A stretch of DNA of 64,000 nt from Burkholderia mayonis (GTDB lineage: Bacteria > Pseudomonadota > Gammaproteobacteria > Burkholderiales > Burkholderiaceae): assembly GCF_001523745.2 (NCBI RefSeq), contig NZ_CP013386.1, forward strand, positions 62,001-126,000, given 5' to 3'. Below, piece by piece: positions 9,470 through 18,510 of this stretch. The notes beneath the pieces were generated by a model. That model worked only from the letters and a program-made list of their open reading frames with translations, did not search any database and had not been told where the DNA came from. Made by a program: the position numbers and the translations under genes. Within the stretch, counting starts at the first letter, position 1, and each line of letters begins with the position of its first letter.

Positions 9470-10198
9470 TCACTCCCCGATCAGAAAGATGCGCGTGATC
9501 GGCACGCGCAGCGACGTCGCGCCGATGCTGACCTCGAGCCCCGTCACCGCACGCGGCGGCGGCGCATTGCCGAGGAGCGGCACCTTGAGCGCGTTGTTGT
9601 TCTGCTCGAGCGCGCTGTCGGCGTCGGGCATGCTGGTCGTCCAGCCGACCTTCGGTACGTACAGGCGCGCGTTGATCATGCCGACGCCGCGCATCAGCGG
9701 CACCGAGCTCCAGCCTTCGGTGTCGCCGCCGCGCACCGCGTCGCGCAACGCGTTGACGTCGCCGATCGGCGGCGACGCATAGCGCACGACGCGGCCGTTC
9801 GAGATCCGGTAGCGCACGACCTGCAGACGCGGCGCCGCGCCCGGCGCGTCGAGCTCGCGCACGATCTGCAGCGTGTCGCCCGCGACGCGCACGGCGGGCT
9901 GGCCCGCTTCGTCGTCGGTCGCGGCGCGGCGCGCGTCGATGCGCATCTGGTCGAACATCTGCGAGAACACGCGCTCGTCCTCCATCGCGGCCGACACCTT
10001 CTCGCGGCCGCGGATGATCTGGTCGAGCCCGCGCCACGACAGGATCGCGATCACCGCGAGGATCGTGATCGCGATCATCATTTCGATCAGCGTGAAGCCG
10101 CGGACGTCCCGAGGCGCGCCCCCTAGGAATGCGCGCCGCCTCCCCTGAGGAGGCCGCCCGCGGGGCGCGCGGCGCTCAGAGCGAACGGCTGGTTTCAT
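9470..10198 (-). CDS. gspJ: Type II secretion minor pseudopilin GspJ
   Basis: 242 residues with prepilin site VRG|FTLIEMMIAITILAVIAIL (cut after Gly34, Glu39 at +5). Forms the pseudopilus tip complex with GspI and GspK. The 34-residue basic leader is longer than usual and the chosen ATG has no clear Shine-Dalgarno; it overlaps the end of gspI by 23 bp. No closer ATG or GTG lies before the cleavage site in this frame, so the long leader is probably real. Confidence 0.9.
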   Translation of the reverse strand: MKPAVRSERRAPRGRPPQGRRRAFLGGAPRDVRGFTLIEMMIAITILAVIAILSWRGLDQIIRGREKVSAAMEDERVFSQMFDQMRIDARRAATDDEAGQPAVRVAGDTLQIVRELDAPGAAPRLQVVRYRISNGRVVRYASPPIGDVNALRDAVRGGDTEGWSSVPLMRGVGMINARLYVPKVGWTTSMPDADSALEQNNNALKVPLLGNAPPPRAVTGLEVSIGATSLRVPITRIFLIGE

Positions 10199-10580
10199 TC
10201 GCGACCACCGTGACCATCTGCGCGAGCACGCCGGCGCGGCCGTTCATCGACACCGCGATCTCGACGCGCCGGAACACCGGATTCGGCGTCGAACTCACGC
10301 GCTGCGTGCAGGTGAGCGCGACGTTGCCCTGCGAGCAGTCGAACGTCTGCGTGCCGATGTCGGGCCACGCGTGCGCGAGGCGCAGCTGCGCGAGCGCGTT
10401 GTCCGCGCTCCAGCCGGCCAGGAGGCGCGTGTGAAGATCGGATGCGCCCGTCGCCATCGAGCCGACCGCGCGGATCGATGCCGCGAGCGCGACCGCGATG
10501 ATCGCGAGCGCGACGAGCACCTCGATCATCGTGAAGCCGCGCGAACGCACGGGCGAGCGGGGGAAAGCGTGGGCGCGCAT
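10176..10580 (-). CDS. gspI: Type II secretion minor pseudopilin GspI
   Basis: 134 residues, normal for GspI. Prepilin site SRG|FTMIEVLVALAIIAVAL (cut after Gly15, Glu20 at +5). The C-terminal globular part has two Cys residues (FDCSQ and LTCTQ) that could form a disulfide. It lies between gspH and gspJ with a 23-bp overlap into gspJ. Confidence 0.92.
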   Translation of the reverse strand: MRAHAFPRSPVRSRGFTMIEVLVALAIIAVALAASIRAVGSMATGASDLHTRLLAGWSADNALAQLRLAHAWPDIGTQTFDCSQGNVALTCTQRVSSTPNPVFRRVEIAVSMNGRAGVLAQMVTVVANETSRSL

Positions 10581-10582
10581 CG

Positions 10583-11221
10583 TCAGCGCACCTCGTAGCG
10601 GCCGTTGCCGGTGCCGACGATCGTCGCGCTGCCGACCGCGGAATAGAGCGTGACGCGCACCGGCACGTCGATGCTTTCGGTGCCGAACACGACGGCGTCG
10701 GTGTGCGTGTCGGAGCCGGGATAGTCGATCGCGGCGCCCGTCACGCCGCCGTCCCAGTTGCGCGCGCGCAGTACGTCGTCACGCAGCGGACGCCAGCCGT
10801 CGCCTGTGCGGATGTCGAAGCGAAAGCCGTGATCGGTGGCGCGCCACGCGATCGGGCGCGCGCGCACCTGCGCCTCGTCGCCCGCCGTCTCGAACAGGAG
10901 CGCGACGCGCTGCGCTTCCTCGCGCAGATCGGTGCGCGGGTTGCGCCTGAGCGTCAGCGACGCGACCGACACGAGGATGCCCGCGATCACGAGCACGACG
11001 AGCATTTCGAGCAGCGTGAAGCCCCGCGCGCGGCGCCCGAAGGAAGTCACCGTGCGGCGATCGGAGGAAGCCCCCGTGGCATGCCCGAACGAAGTCCCCG
11101 TCGAGCGACCGAAGGAAGCCTCTACGGAAATCCCGAGAAAAGCCCCCGCGAATCGACCGCGGGAACCCCCCGCGTGACGCCGCGTACCGAAAACGGAAGA
11201 CGTGCCGGGCAGTGCGTACAT
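10583..11221 (-). CDS. gspH: Type II secretion minor pseudopilin GspH, start uncertain
   Basis: The body is a normal GspH: prepilin site RARG|FTLLEMLVVLVIAGILV (cut after Gly67, Glu72) and a beta-rich globular domain. From the first ATG the leader is 67 residues long and is encoded by a degenerate 24-bp tandem repeat. A GTG at 11050 would give a 10-residue leader (MTSFGRRARG) of ordinary length, so the true start may be there. Neither start has a convincing Shine-Dalgarno. The gene follows gspG by 41 bp. Confidence 0.88.
   Translation of the reverse strand: MYALPGTSSVFGTRRHAGGSRGRFAGAFLGISVEASFGRSTGTSFGHATGASSDRRTVTSFGRRARGFTLLEMLVVLVIAGILVSVASLTLRRNPRTDLREEAQRVALLFETAGDEAQVRARPIAWRATDHGFRFDIRTGDGWRPLRDDVLRARNWDGGVTGAAIDYPGSDTHTDAVVFGTESIDVPVRVTLYSAVGSATIVGTGNGRYEVR
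11039..11182. repeat. Six degenerate 24-bp tandem units
   Basis: Six consecutive 24-bp units, each beginning near GAAGGAAGYCCCCGT on the plus strand (starts 11039, 11063, 11087, 11111, 11135, 11159). In the gspH frame the units translate to octapeptides such as ASFGRSTG, TSFGHATG and TSFGRRAR. The last unit is the most diverged. Confidence 0.75.
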
Positions 11222-11262
11222 CGAAGCGTGCGTGCGTCGCGCGTGAGAGTGGCGTCAGCGGC

Positions 11263-11715
11263 TCATTGCCATGAGCCGATGTCGGAATCGTTGCCGTCGC
11301 CGCCTTCCTTGCCGTCGGCGCCGTAGCTGAACACGTCGATCTCGCCGTGCACGCCCGGGTTCAGGTACTTGTACGCGTTGCCCCACGGATCGTTCGGCAG
11401 GCGCTCGAGATAGCCGCCGTCCTTCCAGTTGTTCGGGATCGGATCGGTGGACGGCTTCTGGATCAGCGCGGTCAGGCCCTGATCCTGGGTCGGATAGCGG
11501 CCGTTGTCGAGGCGATACAGCTTGAGCGCCTGCATGATCGTGCCGATGTCCTGCTTCGCTGCGATCCGGCGCGCTTCATCGGGACGGCTCATGATCTTCG
11601 GCACGATGAGCGCCGCGAGAATGCCGAGAATCGCCACCACGACCATGATCTCGATCAGCGTGAAGCCGCGTTGACGGCGTGCTGCCTGAGAACGGCGAGT
11701 GATCCACGTTTGCAT
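11263..11715 (-). CDS. gspG: Type II secretion major pseudopilin GspG
   Basis: 150 residues. Prepilin site [26 protein letters not shown] (cut after Gly17, Glu22 at +5), the invariant [22 protein letters not shown] helix, and the C-terminal calcium-binding loop region ending in [15 protein letters not shown]. This is the main subunit of the pseudopilus. It is the first gene of the G-to-N run and is divergent from gspC, so the 155-bp gap between them should hold both promoters; I found no convincing -35/-10 pair there. Confidence 0.96.
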   Translation of the reverse strand: MQTWITRRSQAARRQRGFTLIEIMVVVAILGILAALIVPKIMSRPDEARRIAAKQDIGTIMQALKLYRLDNGRYPTQDQGLTALIQKPSTDPIPNNWKDGGYLERLPNDPWGNAYKYLNPGVHGEIDVFSYGADGKEGGDGNDSDIGSWQ

Positions 11716-11870
11716 GAGTGACTACCTCTTCTTCAAAAATGAGCGGTGAGTGAGTGACGCGCGCGGCGCAAGCCGCTCGGCGTCCGCTGCGTGAAGCCGC
11801 ATTGTAAGGCGCGACTCGCTTCGGGCTTCCACTCAACGCAAATTTCATATTCCTCCGTACAATAACGCGC

Positions 11871-12281
11871 ATGAACGCGCTATCGATCCGGCTCCTTTCC
11901 CTCGCCCTCTTCGCGGTGCTCTGCGCGACGACCACCTATTGGTTCGTCACGCTGTCCGCGCATCAGGCTCCGCTACCTGCCGCCGCCGCCCACACGCCGG
12001 TGCGCACGGAGGACGCCGCCGCGCTCTTCGGCGGGCAGTTGACCCGCAATCCGATACAGGACATCCACCTGTTCGGCATCCTCGCGCTGCAGCGCGGCGC
12101 GGCGGCCATCGTCGGCATCGGCGGCGACGCACCGCACGCGGTGTCGCTCGGCGGCGAGATCGCGCAGGGCGCGAAGCTCGCCGAAGTGCGCGACCGCTCG
12201 ATCGTCGTCGAGCGCAACGGCGCGCGCTCCGAGATCTTCCTGCCCGCCAACACGCCGTCTCCCGCCATCTACGTCCGCTAG
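11871..12281 (+). CDS. gspC: Type II secretion protein GspC, minimal form
   Basis: 136 residues: one N-terminal membrane helix (about 7-27) and a homology region (HR) domain containing RNPIQDIHLFGIL and the VSLGGEIAQGAKLAEVRDRSIVVERNG core. It links the inner-membrane platform to the GspD secretin. The usual C-terminal PDZ or coiled-coil domain (families are about 270-300 residues) is absent and the frame ends cleanly, so this is a short form and not a frameshift as far as the sequence shows. It is on the opposite strand to all other gsp genes. Confidence 0.88.
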   Translation: MNALSIRLLSLALFAVLCATTTYWFVTLSAHQAPLPAAAAHTPVRTEDAAALFGGQLTRNPIQDIHLFGILALQRGAAAIVGIGGDAPHAVSLGGEIAQGAKLAEVRDRSIVVERNGARSEIFLPANTPSPAIYVR

Positions 12282-12298
12282 AAGCGCCGCGCCGCCGA

Positions 12299-12326
12299 GC
12301 GGGCCGCCTCGTCTCGGGCGGCCCGC
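12299..12326. terminator. Hairpin between convergent gspC and gspF
   Basis: A perfect 10-bp stem GCGGGCCGCC / GGCGGCCCGC with an 8-nt loop lies in the short gap between the two convergent genes. There is no T-run, so Rho-independent termination is uncertain. Confidence 0.45.
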
Positions 12327-12351
12327 CACCGCGGGCCGCGCCGATCTTCCG

Positions 12352-13569
12352 TCACTGCACCATGTTGTTGAGCTCGATGATCGGCAGCATCACCGCGAGC
12401 ACGATCACGAGCACGATGCCGCCCATCGCGAGAATCAACAGCGGCTCAAGCAGGCTCGTCAGGAACATCGTACGCCGCTCGAGCTCGCGCGATTCGCCTT
12501 CCGACGCGCGGTCGAGCATCGTCGTCACGTCGCCCGTCGCCTCGCCCGAACGGATCAGGTGCACGAGCACGGGCGGAAACGTCTTCACGTTGTTGAGCGC
12601 GCGCGACAGCGCCGAGCCTTCGCGCACGCGCACGATCGCGTCCTCGATGTTGCCGCGCATCGCGCGGTTCGACAGCGTCTCGCCCGCCGCCTGCAGCGCG
12701 CGCAGGATCGGCACGCCCGCCGCGGTCAGGATGGCGAGCGTGCTTGCGAAGCGCACCGTGTTGTAGCCGCGCACGAGCTTGCCCGCGAGCGGGGCGGTCA
12801 GGAGCCACCGGTCGAATGCGAGACGCGGGCCGTCGCGCGACAGCGTCGCCTTCACCAGATAGACGACGACCGCGATCCCGATCAGGATCGCCCACCACCA
12901 GTGCCGGACAAAATCGGACAGCGCCATCATCACGATCGTCAACATCGGCAGTTGCTGTTTCGTGCTCGCGAACACGTTGACGACCTGCGGCACCACGTAG
13001 CTCAACAGGAACGTGACGATGCCGAACGCGATCACCGTGACGATCGCCGGATACGTGAACGCGAGCACGATCTTCTGCTTGAGCGCGTTGCGCTCCTCGA
13101 TGTAGTCAGCGAGCCGCGACAGCACGATCCCGAGCTTGCCGGTGTGCTCGCCCGCCGCGACGAGCGCGCGATAAATTTCCGGGAAATCGCGCGGGTGCTC
13201 GGCGAGCGCGACCGCGAGCGAGTGTCCGCCCAGCACCTCGGCGCGAATCGCCGCCATCAGCTCGCGGATGTAGTCGCGCTCCGCCTGCTCGGTCAGCACC
13301 GAGAGCGCCTCGTCGAGCGGCAGCCCGGCGATCAAGAGGCTCGCGAGCTGGCGCGTCAGGATCGCCTGCTCGCGCTGCGACAGCTTGCGGCCGAGCGCGA
13401 GGCGCTGGCTGCGTTCGCCGCGCTTGCGGCTCGCCGCCGGTTCGACGACGAGCGGCGTGAGCCCTTGCGTGCGCAGGTGGCCGCGCGCATTGCGCGCGCT
13501 GTCGGCCTCGATGACGCCCTTTTGCGCGCGCCCCGCTGAGTCGATCGCTTCGAAACGGAAGGCCGGCAT
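12352..13569 (-). CDS. gspF: Type II secretion inner-membrane protein GspF
   Basis: 405 residues with two repeated cytoplasmic GspF domains and three membrane segments (about 165-196, 218-236 and 373-402). The N-terminus MPAFRFEAIDSAGRAQKGVIEADSARNARGHLR is typical. It forms the central platform protein that GspE acts on. It lies 4 bp downstream of gspE and ends convergently with gspC. Confidence 0.96.
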   Translation of the reverse strand: MPAFRFEAIDSAGRAQKGVIEADSARNARGHLRTQGLTPLVVEPAASRKRGERSQRLALGRKLSQREQAILTRQLASLLIAGLPLDEALSVLTEQAERDYIRELMAAIRAEVLGGHSLAVALAEHPRDFPEIYRALVAAGEHTGKLGIVLSRLADYIEERNALKQKIVLAFTYPAIVTVIAFGIVTFLLSYVVPQVVNVFASTKQQLPMLTIVMMALSDFVRHWWWAILIGIAVVVYLVKATLSRDGPRLAFDRWLLTAPLAGKLVRGYNTVRFASTLAILTAAGVPILRALQAAGETLSNRAMRGNIEDAIVRVREGSALSRALNNVKTFPPVLVHLIRSGEATGDVTTMLDRASEGESRELERRTMFLTSLLEPLLILAMGGIVLVIVLAVMLPIIELNNMVQ

Positions 13570-13573
13570 GACG

Positions 13574-15067
13574 CTATGCGCCTCCCGTCACGCGCAGCAC
13601 TTCCTCGAGCGACGTCGCGCCCGCCGCGAGCCAGCGCTCGGCGTCGTCGCGCAGCGTGCGCATCCCGTTCGCGCGGCCGGTCGCGAGGATCTCGGCGTCC
13701 GCCGCGTTACGGTGGATCAGCGAGCGGATCGGATCGTCAACCATGAGCAACTCGTAGACGCCGCGCCGGCCGGTGTAGCCCGAATGCCCACACTTGTCGC
13801 AGCCGACCGGATGCCAGACGGTGCGGCCATCCTCGTGCCGCTCTTCCTTGCACGCCGGGCAGAGCTGGCGCACGAGCCGCTGCGCGAGCACGCCGAGCAG
13901 CGACGATGCGAGCAGATACGGCTCGACGCCCATGTCGGTCAGACGCGTGACGGCCGACGCGGCGTCGTTCGTGTGCAGCGTCGCGAGCACCAGGTGACCC
14001 GTCAGCGACGCCTGCACCGCAATCTGCGCGGTTTCGAGATCACGGATTTCGCCGATCATGATGATGTCCGGATCCTGCCGCAGGATCGAGCGCAGCGCGC
14101 GCGCGAACGTCATCCCGATCCGCTCGTTCACCTGCGTCTGGCCGATGCCGGATAGGTCGTATTCGATCGGATCCTCGACCGTCATGATGTTGGTCGTCGC
14201 GGTCTCGAGACGCGACATCGACGCGTACAGCGTCGTCGTCTTGCCCGAGCCGGTCGGGCCCGTGACGAGCACGATGCCGTGCGGGCGCGAGATCAGCTTG
14301 TCGAATTTCACGAGCGTGTCGCGGCCCATCCCGAGCGCTTCGAGGTTCAGGCGCTGCGCGTCCTTTTCGAGGAGACGCAGCACCGCGCGCTCGCCGTGCC
14401 CGGTCGGCAGCGTCGACACCCGCACGTCGACGGGCCGGCCGCCGACGCGCAGCGTGATCCGGCCGTCCTGCGGCAGACGCTTCTCGGCGATGTCGAGCTG
14501 CGCCATGATCTTGATCCGCGAGATCAGCGCGCCGTGCAGCGCCTTCTTCGGGCGCACGACGTCGCGCAGCGTGCCGTCGACGCGAAAGCGCACGACCGAC
14601 GCGTTCTCGAACGGCTCGATGTGAATGTCGGACGCCTGCTCGCGCGCCGCTTGCGTGAGGAGCGCGTTGATCATCCGGATGATCGGCGCGTCGTCTTCGG
14701 ACTCGAGCAGATCCTCGACTTCGGGGATGTCCTGCATCAGCCGCGACAGGTCGACTTCGCCTTCGACCTCGCCGACGATCTGCGCCGCGCTGCCGTCCTG
14801 GCGCGCATAGGCCTGGTTGATCGCCTGCGCGAGCTCGTCGGCCGATACGCGCTGCACCGAGATCGCGCCGAAATTGCGCGCGACTTCGGCCAGCGCAGCC
14901 GCATTCGTGCGCTCGCTGATCCACACTTCGAGCGTGTCCGCGTGCTGGTGCGCGATCAGGATCTGGCCGGTTTTCGCAAACCCGTACGGCAAGAGCCGCG
15001 CGGCGAGCGGCGACGGCGCGCCGCCCGCCGGCTGGTCCTGGGTGGCTTGCGCGAGCGCTTGCGTCAC
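13574..15067 (-). CDS. gspE: Type II secretion ATPase GspE
   Basis: 497 residues from a GTG that overlaps the gspD stop (GTGA) and has AGGAG upstream; the open frame continues further but inside gspD. N1E/N2E domains, then Walker A GPTGSGKT (270-277), Walker B with IIMIGEIRD (335-343), and the tetracysteine zinc site C403/C406 and C423/C426. Powers pseudopilus assembly by hydrolysing ATP at the cytoplasmic face with GspL and GspF. Confidence 0.96.
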   Translation of the reverse strand: MTQALAQATQDQPAGGAPSPLAARLLPYGFAKTGQILIAHQHADTLEVWISERTNAAALAEVARNFGAISVQRVSADELAQAINQAYARQDGSAAQIVGEVEGEVDLSRLMQDIPEVEDLLESEDDAPIIRMINALLTQAAREQASDIHIEPFENASVVRFRVDGTLRDVVRPKKALHGALISRIKIMAQLDIAEKRLPQDGRITLRVGGRPVDVRVSTLPTGHGERAVLRLLEKDAQRLNLEALGMGRDTLVKFDKLISRPHGIVLVTGPTGSGKTTTLYASMSRLETATTNIMTVEDPIEYDLSGIGQTQVNERIGMTFARALRSILRQDPDIIMIGEIRDLETAQIAVQASLTGHLVLATLHTNDAASAVTRLTDMGVEPYLLASSLLGVLAQRLVRQLCPACKEERHEDGRTVWHPVGCDKCGHSGYTGRRGVYELLMVDDPIRSLIHRNAADAEILATGRANGMRTLRDDAERWLAAGATSLEEVLRVTGGA

Positions 15068-17340
15068 GGACGGGCTCCTGGCGACGCGGCGCCGGCATCG
15101 CTCGCCGCCGCGGGCGCGGGTGCGCTGGCGGGCGCGGGCGGAGCGGCCTGCTGACGCCGCATCTTGTCGATGTCGAACAGGTTCATCGCAGGCGAACCGC
15201 CCTGGCTCGGGCCGAGCGGCATCGGCGGGACGATGGGGTCGTCCTTGTCGCGCATGATGTTGTTGTCCGACTTGTACGCGCCCGTCACGCCCTGGATGTA
15301 GTCGTAGCGGTTGGACGTCACCGCTTGCGCGGTCTCGCGATCGCCGATGATGACGGGGCGCAGGAACACCATCAGGTTGGTTTTCTGACGCTGCTTCGTC
15401 TCGGAGCGGAACAGCTGGCCGATCCACGGGATGTCGCCCAGCAGCGGCACCTTCTGGTTCGACACCTGGTAGTTATCCTGCATCAGGCCGCCCAGCACGA
15501 TGATCTCGCCGTTGTCGGCGAGCACCGTCGACTGGAGCGAGCGCTTGTTGAACGTCGGGCCAGCCGGGTTCGACGTCGTGTTCGTCGTGCCACTGACGAC
15601 CGACGAATCCTCGGTATAAAGCTGCAGCTTCAGAATCCCGCCGTCGGTGATCTGCGGCTTCACGTGCAGCGTGAGGCCGACGTCGCGGCGGTCGTATGTG
15701 TTGAACGCCGACGTGTTCGAGGTGCCGCCCGTCAGGTTCGAATACGAGCCCGTCGCGATCGGCACATTCTGGCCAACGACGATCTTCGCTTCTTCGTTGT
15801 CGAGCGTCACGAGGTTAGGCGTCGACAGCACGTTCGCATCGCTCACGCCGGCGAAATACTGTAGCAACCCGCCGAGTCCCTTGACGCCGAACATGTCGTG
15901 CAGCCAGCCGATGTTGAGTCCCGGCGTGAGCGCATTCAGCACGTTAAGCGGGTTCGTCGCGTTGGCCGTCAGATTGGTGATGCTGTTGGCGGCCACACTG
16001 CCCGCCGTGCTCGCCAGATTGGTGCCCGCATAGAGGGCATTGTTCGCGACCTGCCACTGAATCCCGAGGTTGCCGGCCGTATTCGAGTTCAGTTCGACGA
16101 TCAGCGCCTCGATGTAGACCTGAGCGCGGCGCGCATCGAGTTGATCGATGACCGCGCGCAGGTTCCGGTACACCGGGTCCGACGCGGTGATGATGAGCGA
16201 GTTCGTCGCCGCGTCGGCCTGGATCATGCCGCCCGGCTGGTTCTCGTCGCTCTTGTCCTTGTCGCCGCCGAGGAGACCGCCCGTGCCGAGACCGCCGCCG
16301 CCCATCGTGCCGCCCGTGCCGCCCGACGAACTCGACGACGACAATCCGGACGGCAGCGGCGGCGTGCCCGACGTGCCCGTCGAGAAGCTCGAGCCGCTCT
16401 GCGAGCCGCCCTGATTGAACGCATTCGCATCGTTCGAGGTCGCCGACGAGCCGCTTTCGCCGCCGCCCTTGCCGAGCATTCCGCGCAGCGTCTTCGCGAG
16501 CTTCACCGCATCGGCGTTGCGCAGCGGCACGACGTGCATGTTGCCCGGCACGCCGCTCGGCGCGTCGAGCTGCTGCGCGATCTTCTTCGCCGCGGCGAGG
16601 CGCTGCGCGTTCGACGCGCGCAGCAGCAGCGCGTTGGTCCGCGGATCGGCCTGCACGGTGACTTTCAGCGTCGCGTCGGTGTTGCCGATCGCGCCTGGAT
16701 CGAGCAGCTTCGTCAGTTGCGCGGCAATGTCGATCGCATTCGCGTTCTTGAGCGGCACGACGGCGACTTGCGAGCCCGCCGCGCTGTCGACGCCCGCGAT
16801 GATCTGCGCGATCCGCCTCACGTTGTCCGCGTAGTCGGTGACGACGATCGTGTTGTTGGCCGGATACGCGGTGATCGTGTTGTTCGGCGAGATCAGCGGA
16901 CGCAGCACCGGGAGCAAGTTGTTGGCCGATTCGTTGCGCAGCTCGAACACTTGCGTGACGACCTGGTCGCCGCGCGCCTGCGGCGTGTTGCCGATGTAAG
17001 TCGGCACGCCCTGCAGTTTCGCGTCGGCTTCCGGCACGACCTTCAGGACGCCGTGATCCTGGACGAGCGCGAAACCCTGCATCCGGAGCGCGGACTGCAG
17101 CGTCTTCAGCGCCTGATCTTCCGGTACGGGGCGTTCCGAAACGAGGTTCAGCTGACCCTTGACGCGCGGGTCGACGATGATCGTCTTGCCCGTCGCGGCG
17201 CCGATCGCCTTCGCGACCTGATCGATGTCCGCATTGACGAAATTGAGCGTGACCTGAGCGTGAGCGGCCTGCGCGACGACGATTCCGGCGACGACGAGCG
17301 CCGTTGCGACGCGCCGCAAAGCAAAGCGAGTTCTTGTCAT
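15064..17340 (-). CDS. gspD: Type II secretion secretin GspD
   Basis: 758 residues. Signal peptide ending AQAAHA (about residue 28), N0 domain (VTLNFVNADIDQVAKAIGAATGKTI), N1-N3 domains with NNTIVVTDYADNVRRIAQII-like repeats, and a long Ser/Gly-rich loop inside N3 (about 290-370). The secretin core contains VPLLGDIPWIGQLFR. A C-terminal S-domain-like tail (MNLFDIDKMRRQQAA) would bind a pilotin. Forms the outer-membrane channel. First gene of gspD-E-F. Confidence 0.96.
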   Translation of the reverse strand: MTRTRFALRRVATALVVAGIVVAQAAHAQVTLNFVNADIDQVAKAIGAATGKTIIVDPRVKGQLNLVSERPVPEDQALKTLQSALRMQGFALVQDHGVLKVVPEADAKLQGVPTYIGNTPQARGDQVVTQVFELRNESANNLLPVLRPLISPNNTITAYPANNTIVVTDYADNVRRIAQIIAGVDSAAGSQVAVVPLKNANAIDIAAQLTKLLDPGAIGNTDATLKVTVQADPRTNALLLRASNAQRLAAAKKIAQQLDAPSGVPGNMHVVPLRNADAVKLAKTLRGMLGKGGGESGSSATSNDANAFNQGGSQSGSSFSTGTSGTPPLPSGLSSSSSSGGTGGTMGGGGLGTGGLLGGDKDKSDENQPGGMIQADAATNSLIITASDPVYRNLRAVIDQLDARRAQVYIEALIVELNSNTAGNLGIQWQVANNALYAGTNLASTAGSVAANSITNLTANATNPLNVLNALTPGLNIGWLHDMFGVKGLGGLLQYFAGVSDANVLSTPNLVTLDNEEAKIVVGQNVPIATGSYSNLTGGTSNTSAFNTYDRRDVGLTLHVKPQITDGGILKLQLYTEDSSVVSGTTNTTSNPAGPTFNKRSLQSTVLADNGEIIVLGGLMQDNYQVSNQKVPLLGDIPWIGQLFRSETKQRQKTNLMVFLRPVIIGDRETAQAVTSNRYDYIQGVTGAYKSDNNIMRDKDDPIVPPMPLGPSQGGSPAMNLFDIDKMRRQQAAPPAPASAPAPAAASDAGAASPGARP

Positions 17341-17726
17341 GGAGTAATGGATCGATGCCGGCGGCGGCCGTGTCCGATGGTATGACGTAAGGTCGATGTC
17401 AAAAAAGCAGACATTAGCAGTTTTTCATGTCCGAAATATCACATTGAACTGAGAACTGTCTCACATACGCCATAAAAAAATTGAATGCGTATGCCGCATG
17501 TAAGTTTTCCCATGCGAAATCTCGAGAAGAACCAACACGATAATGCGGTATAAACGTGCTTGGCAAACGCCGTAGTCCGAACCAACCGAACGGCCTCCCT
17601 GCATTGCGAACCGTTCGGGTGCAGGTATGATACGGGCGGCCGGAGCGGCTTCGCGCGAAAAGCGCGTGCGGGTTTTCCCGGTTTTCTGCAAAGCGTAAAA
17701 CAATTCACAGGTTCATTTCCTTCCAT
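17341..17726. other. AT-rich intergenic region between gspD and the transglycosylase
   Basis: 386 bp without a gene. It is clearly poorer in GC than its flanks between about 17400 and 17570 and must hold the divergent promoters of gspD (minus) and the transglycosylase (plus). A TTGACA-like -35 on the minus strand lies at 17397-17402, but I see no matching -10 at good spacing. Confidence 0.6.
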
Positions 17727-18203
17727 ATGAGGATGCGGTTCGTTATTGTCGCGACGTTTGCCGCCGGCGCCTGGTTCGCCAGCGCGCCTGCACGCGCCGA
17801 TTGTTACGACGAAGCCGCGAAGTACCAGAAGGTGAATCCGCTGATCCTGCGCGCGATCGCCTGGCAGGAATCGCACAATCGGCCGGAGGCGCTCAACAAG
17901 AATACGAACGGCTCGACCGATTACGGCCTCATGCAGATCAACTCGATCCATCTGCCGACGCTGTCCCGCTACGGGATCACGAAGGACACGCTGATGGAGC
18001 CGTGCAAGAGCGTCTATATCGCCGCGTGGCATCTGCGCCGCAAGATGGACAAGTACGGCAACACCTGGCAGGCGGTCGGCGCCTACCATTCGGAGACGCC
18101 GTCGCTGCGCGACAAGTACGCAAAGCAGATTGCCGACATTCTCGTTCGATGGAGGCTGATGCCGGCGCCGGTTGTACAGGATGCGCAGAGCGCGCAACGC
18201 TAG
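17727..18203 (+). CDS. Periplasmic lytic transglycosylase (SLT domain, IagB/IpgF/VirB1-like)
   Basis: 158 residues. Signal peptide cut after ASAPARA (about residue 24). The SLT fold has the catalytic Glu48 in AIAWQESHNRPEALN, then the signature TDYGLMQIN and the C-terminal WQAVGAYHSE. It cleaves peptidoglycan glycan strands and is of the small specialised type that opens the wall for secretion or pilus machines. Its position divergent from gspD suggests it serves the type II system here, which is inference. Confidence 0.9.
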   Translation: MRMRFVIVATFAAGAWFASAPARADCYDEAAKYQKVNPLILRAIAWQESHNRPEALNKNTNGSTDYGLMQINSIHLPTLSRYGITKDTLMEPCKSVYIAAWHLRRKMDKYGNTWQAVGAYHSETPSLRDKYAKQIADILVRWRLMPAPVVQDAQSAQR

Positions 18204-18510
18204 CCGGCGGCCCGGCCGCGAAAGAAGCCCGGCCGCGGAACATATATAGACATAGCAAGAGCACATCGGCGGACCGCGCTTGTGCGAGTCCAACGCTCGC
18301 ACCGCGTGCAAACACCTCCGTCCATCTCGTTCACGCCGCACGCATCATGAAATCGCCGACGGCTCGCCGTCGCGCACGGCCGTCTGTCTATATTTGATGC
18401 ACAATGCGGCTTTCCCGCCGCTTGTCCGCGCCGGCCGCTCGCCGGTGCCGCCCCGTTTTCCGGGGCACGGCGGCTTGCTTCCCGCTTTTTTTTCGTTGGT
18501 GCGCACCGCA
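18204..18510. other. Intergenic region upstream of the COG0523 GTPase
   Basis: 307 bp without a convincing gene. I looked for a Zur-type operator (a GTTATANTATAAC-like palindrome) because the downstream GTPase may handle zinc, and did not see one. Two TATATA/CTATAT tracts are present near 18242 and 18390. Confidence 0.5.
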
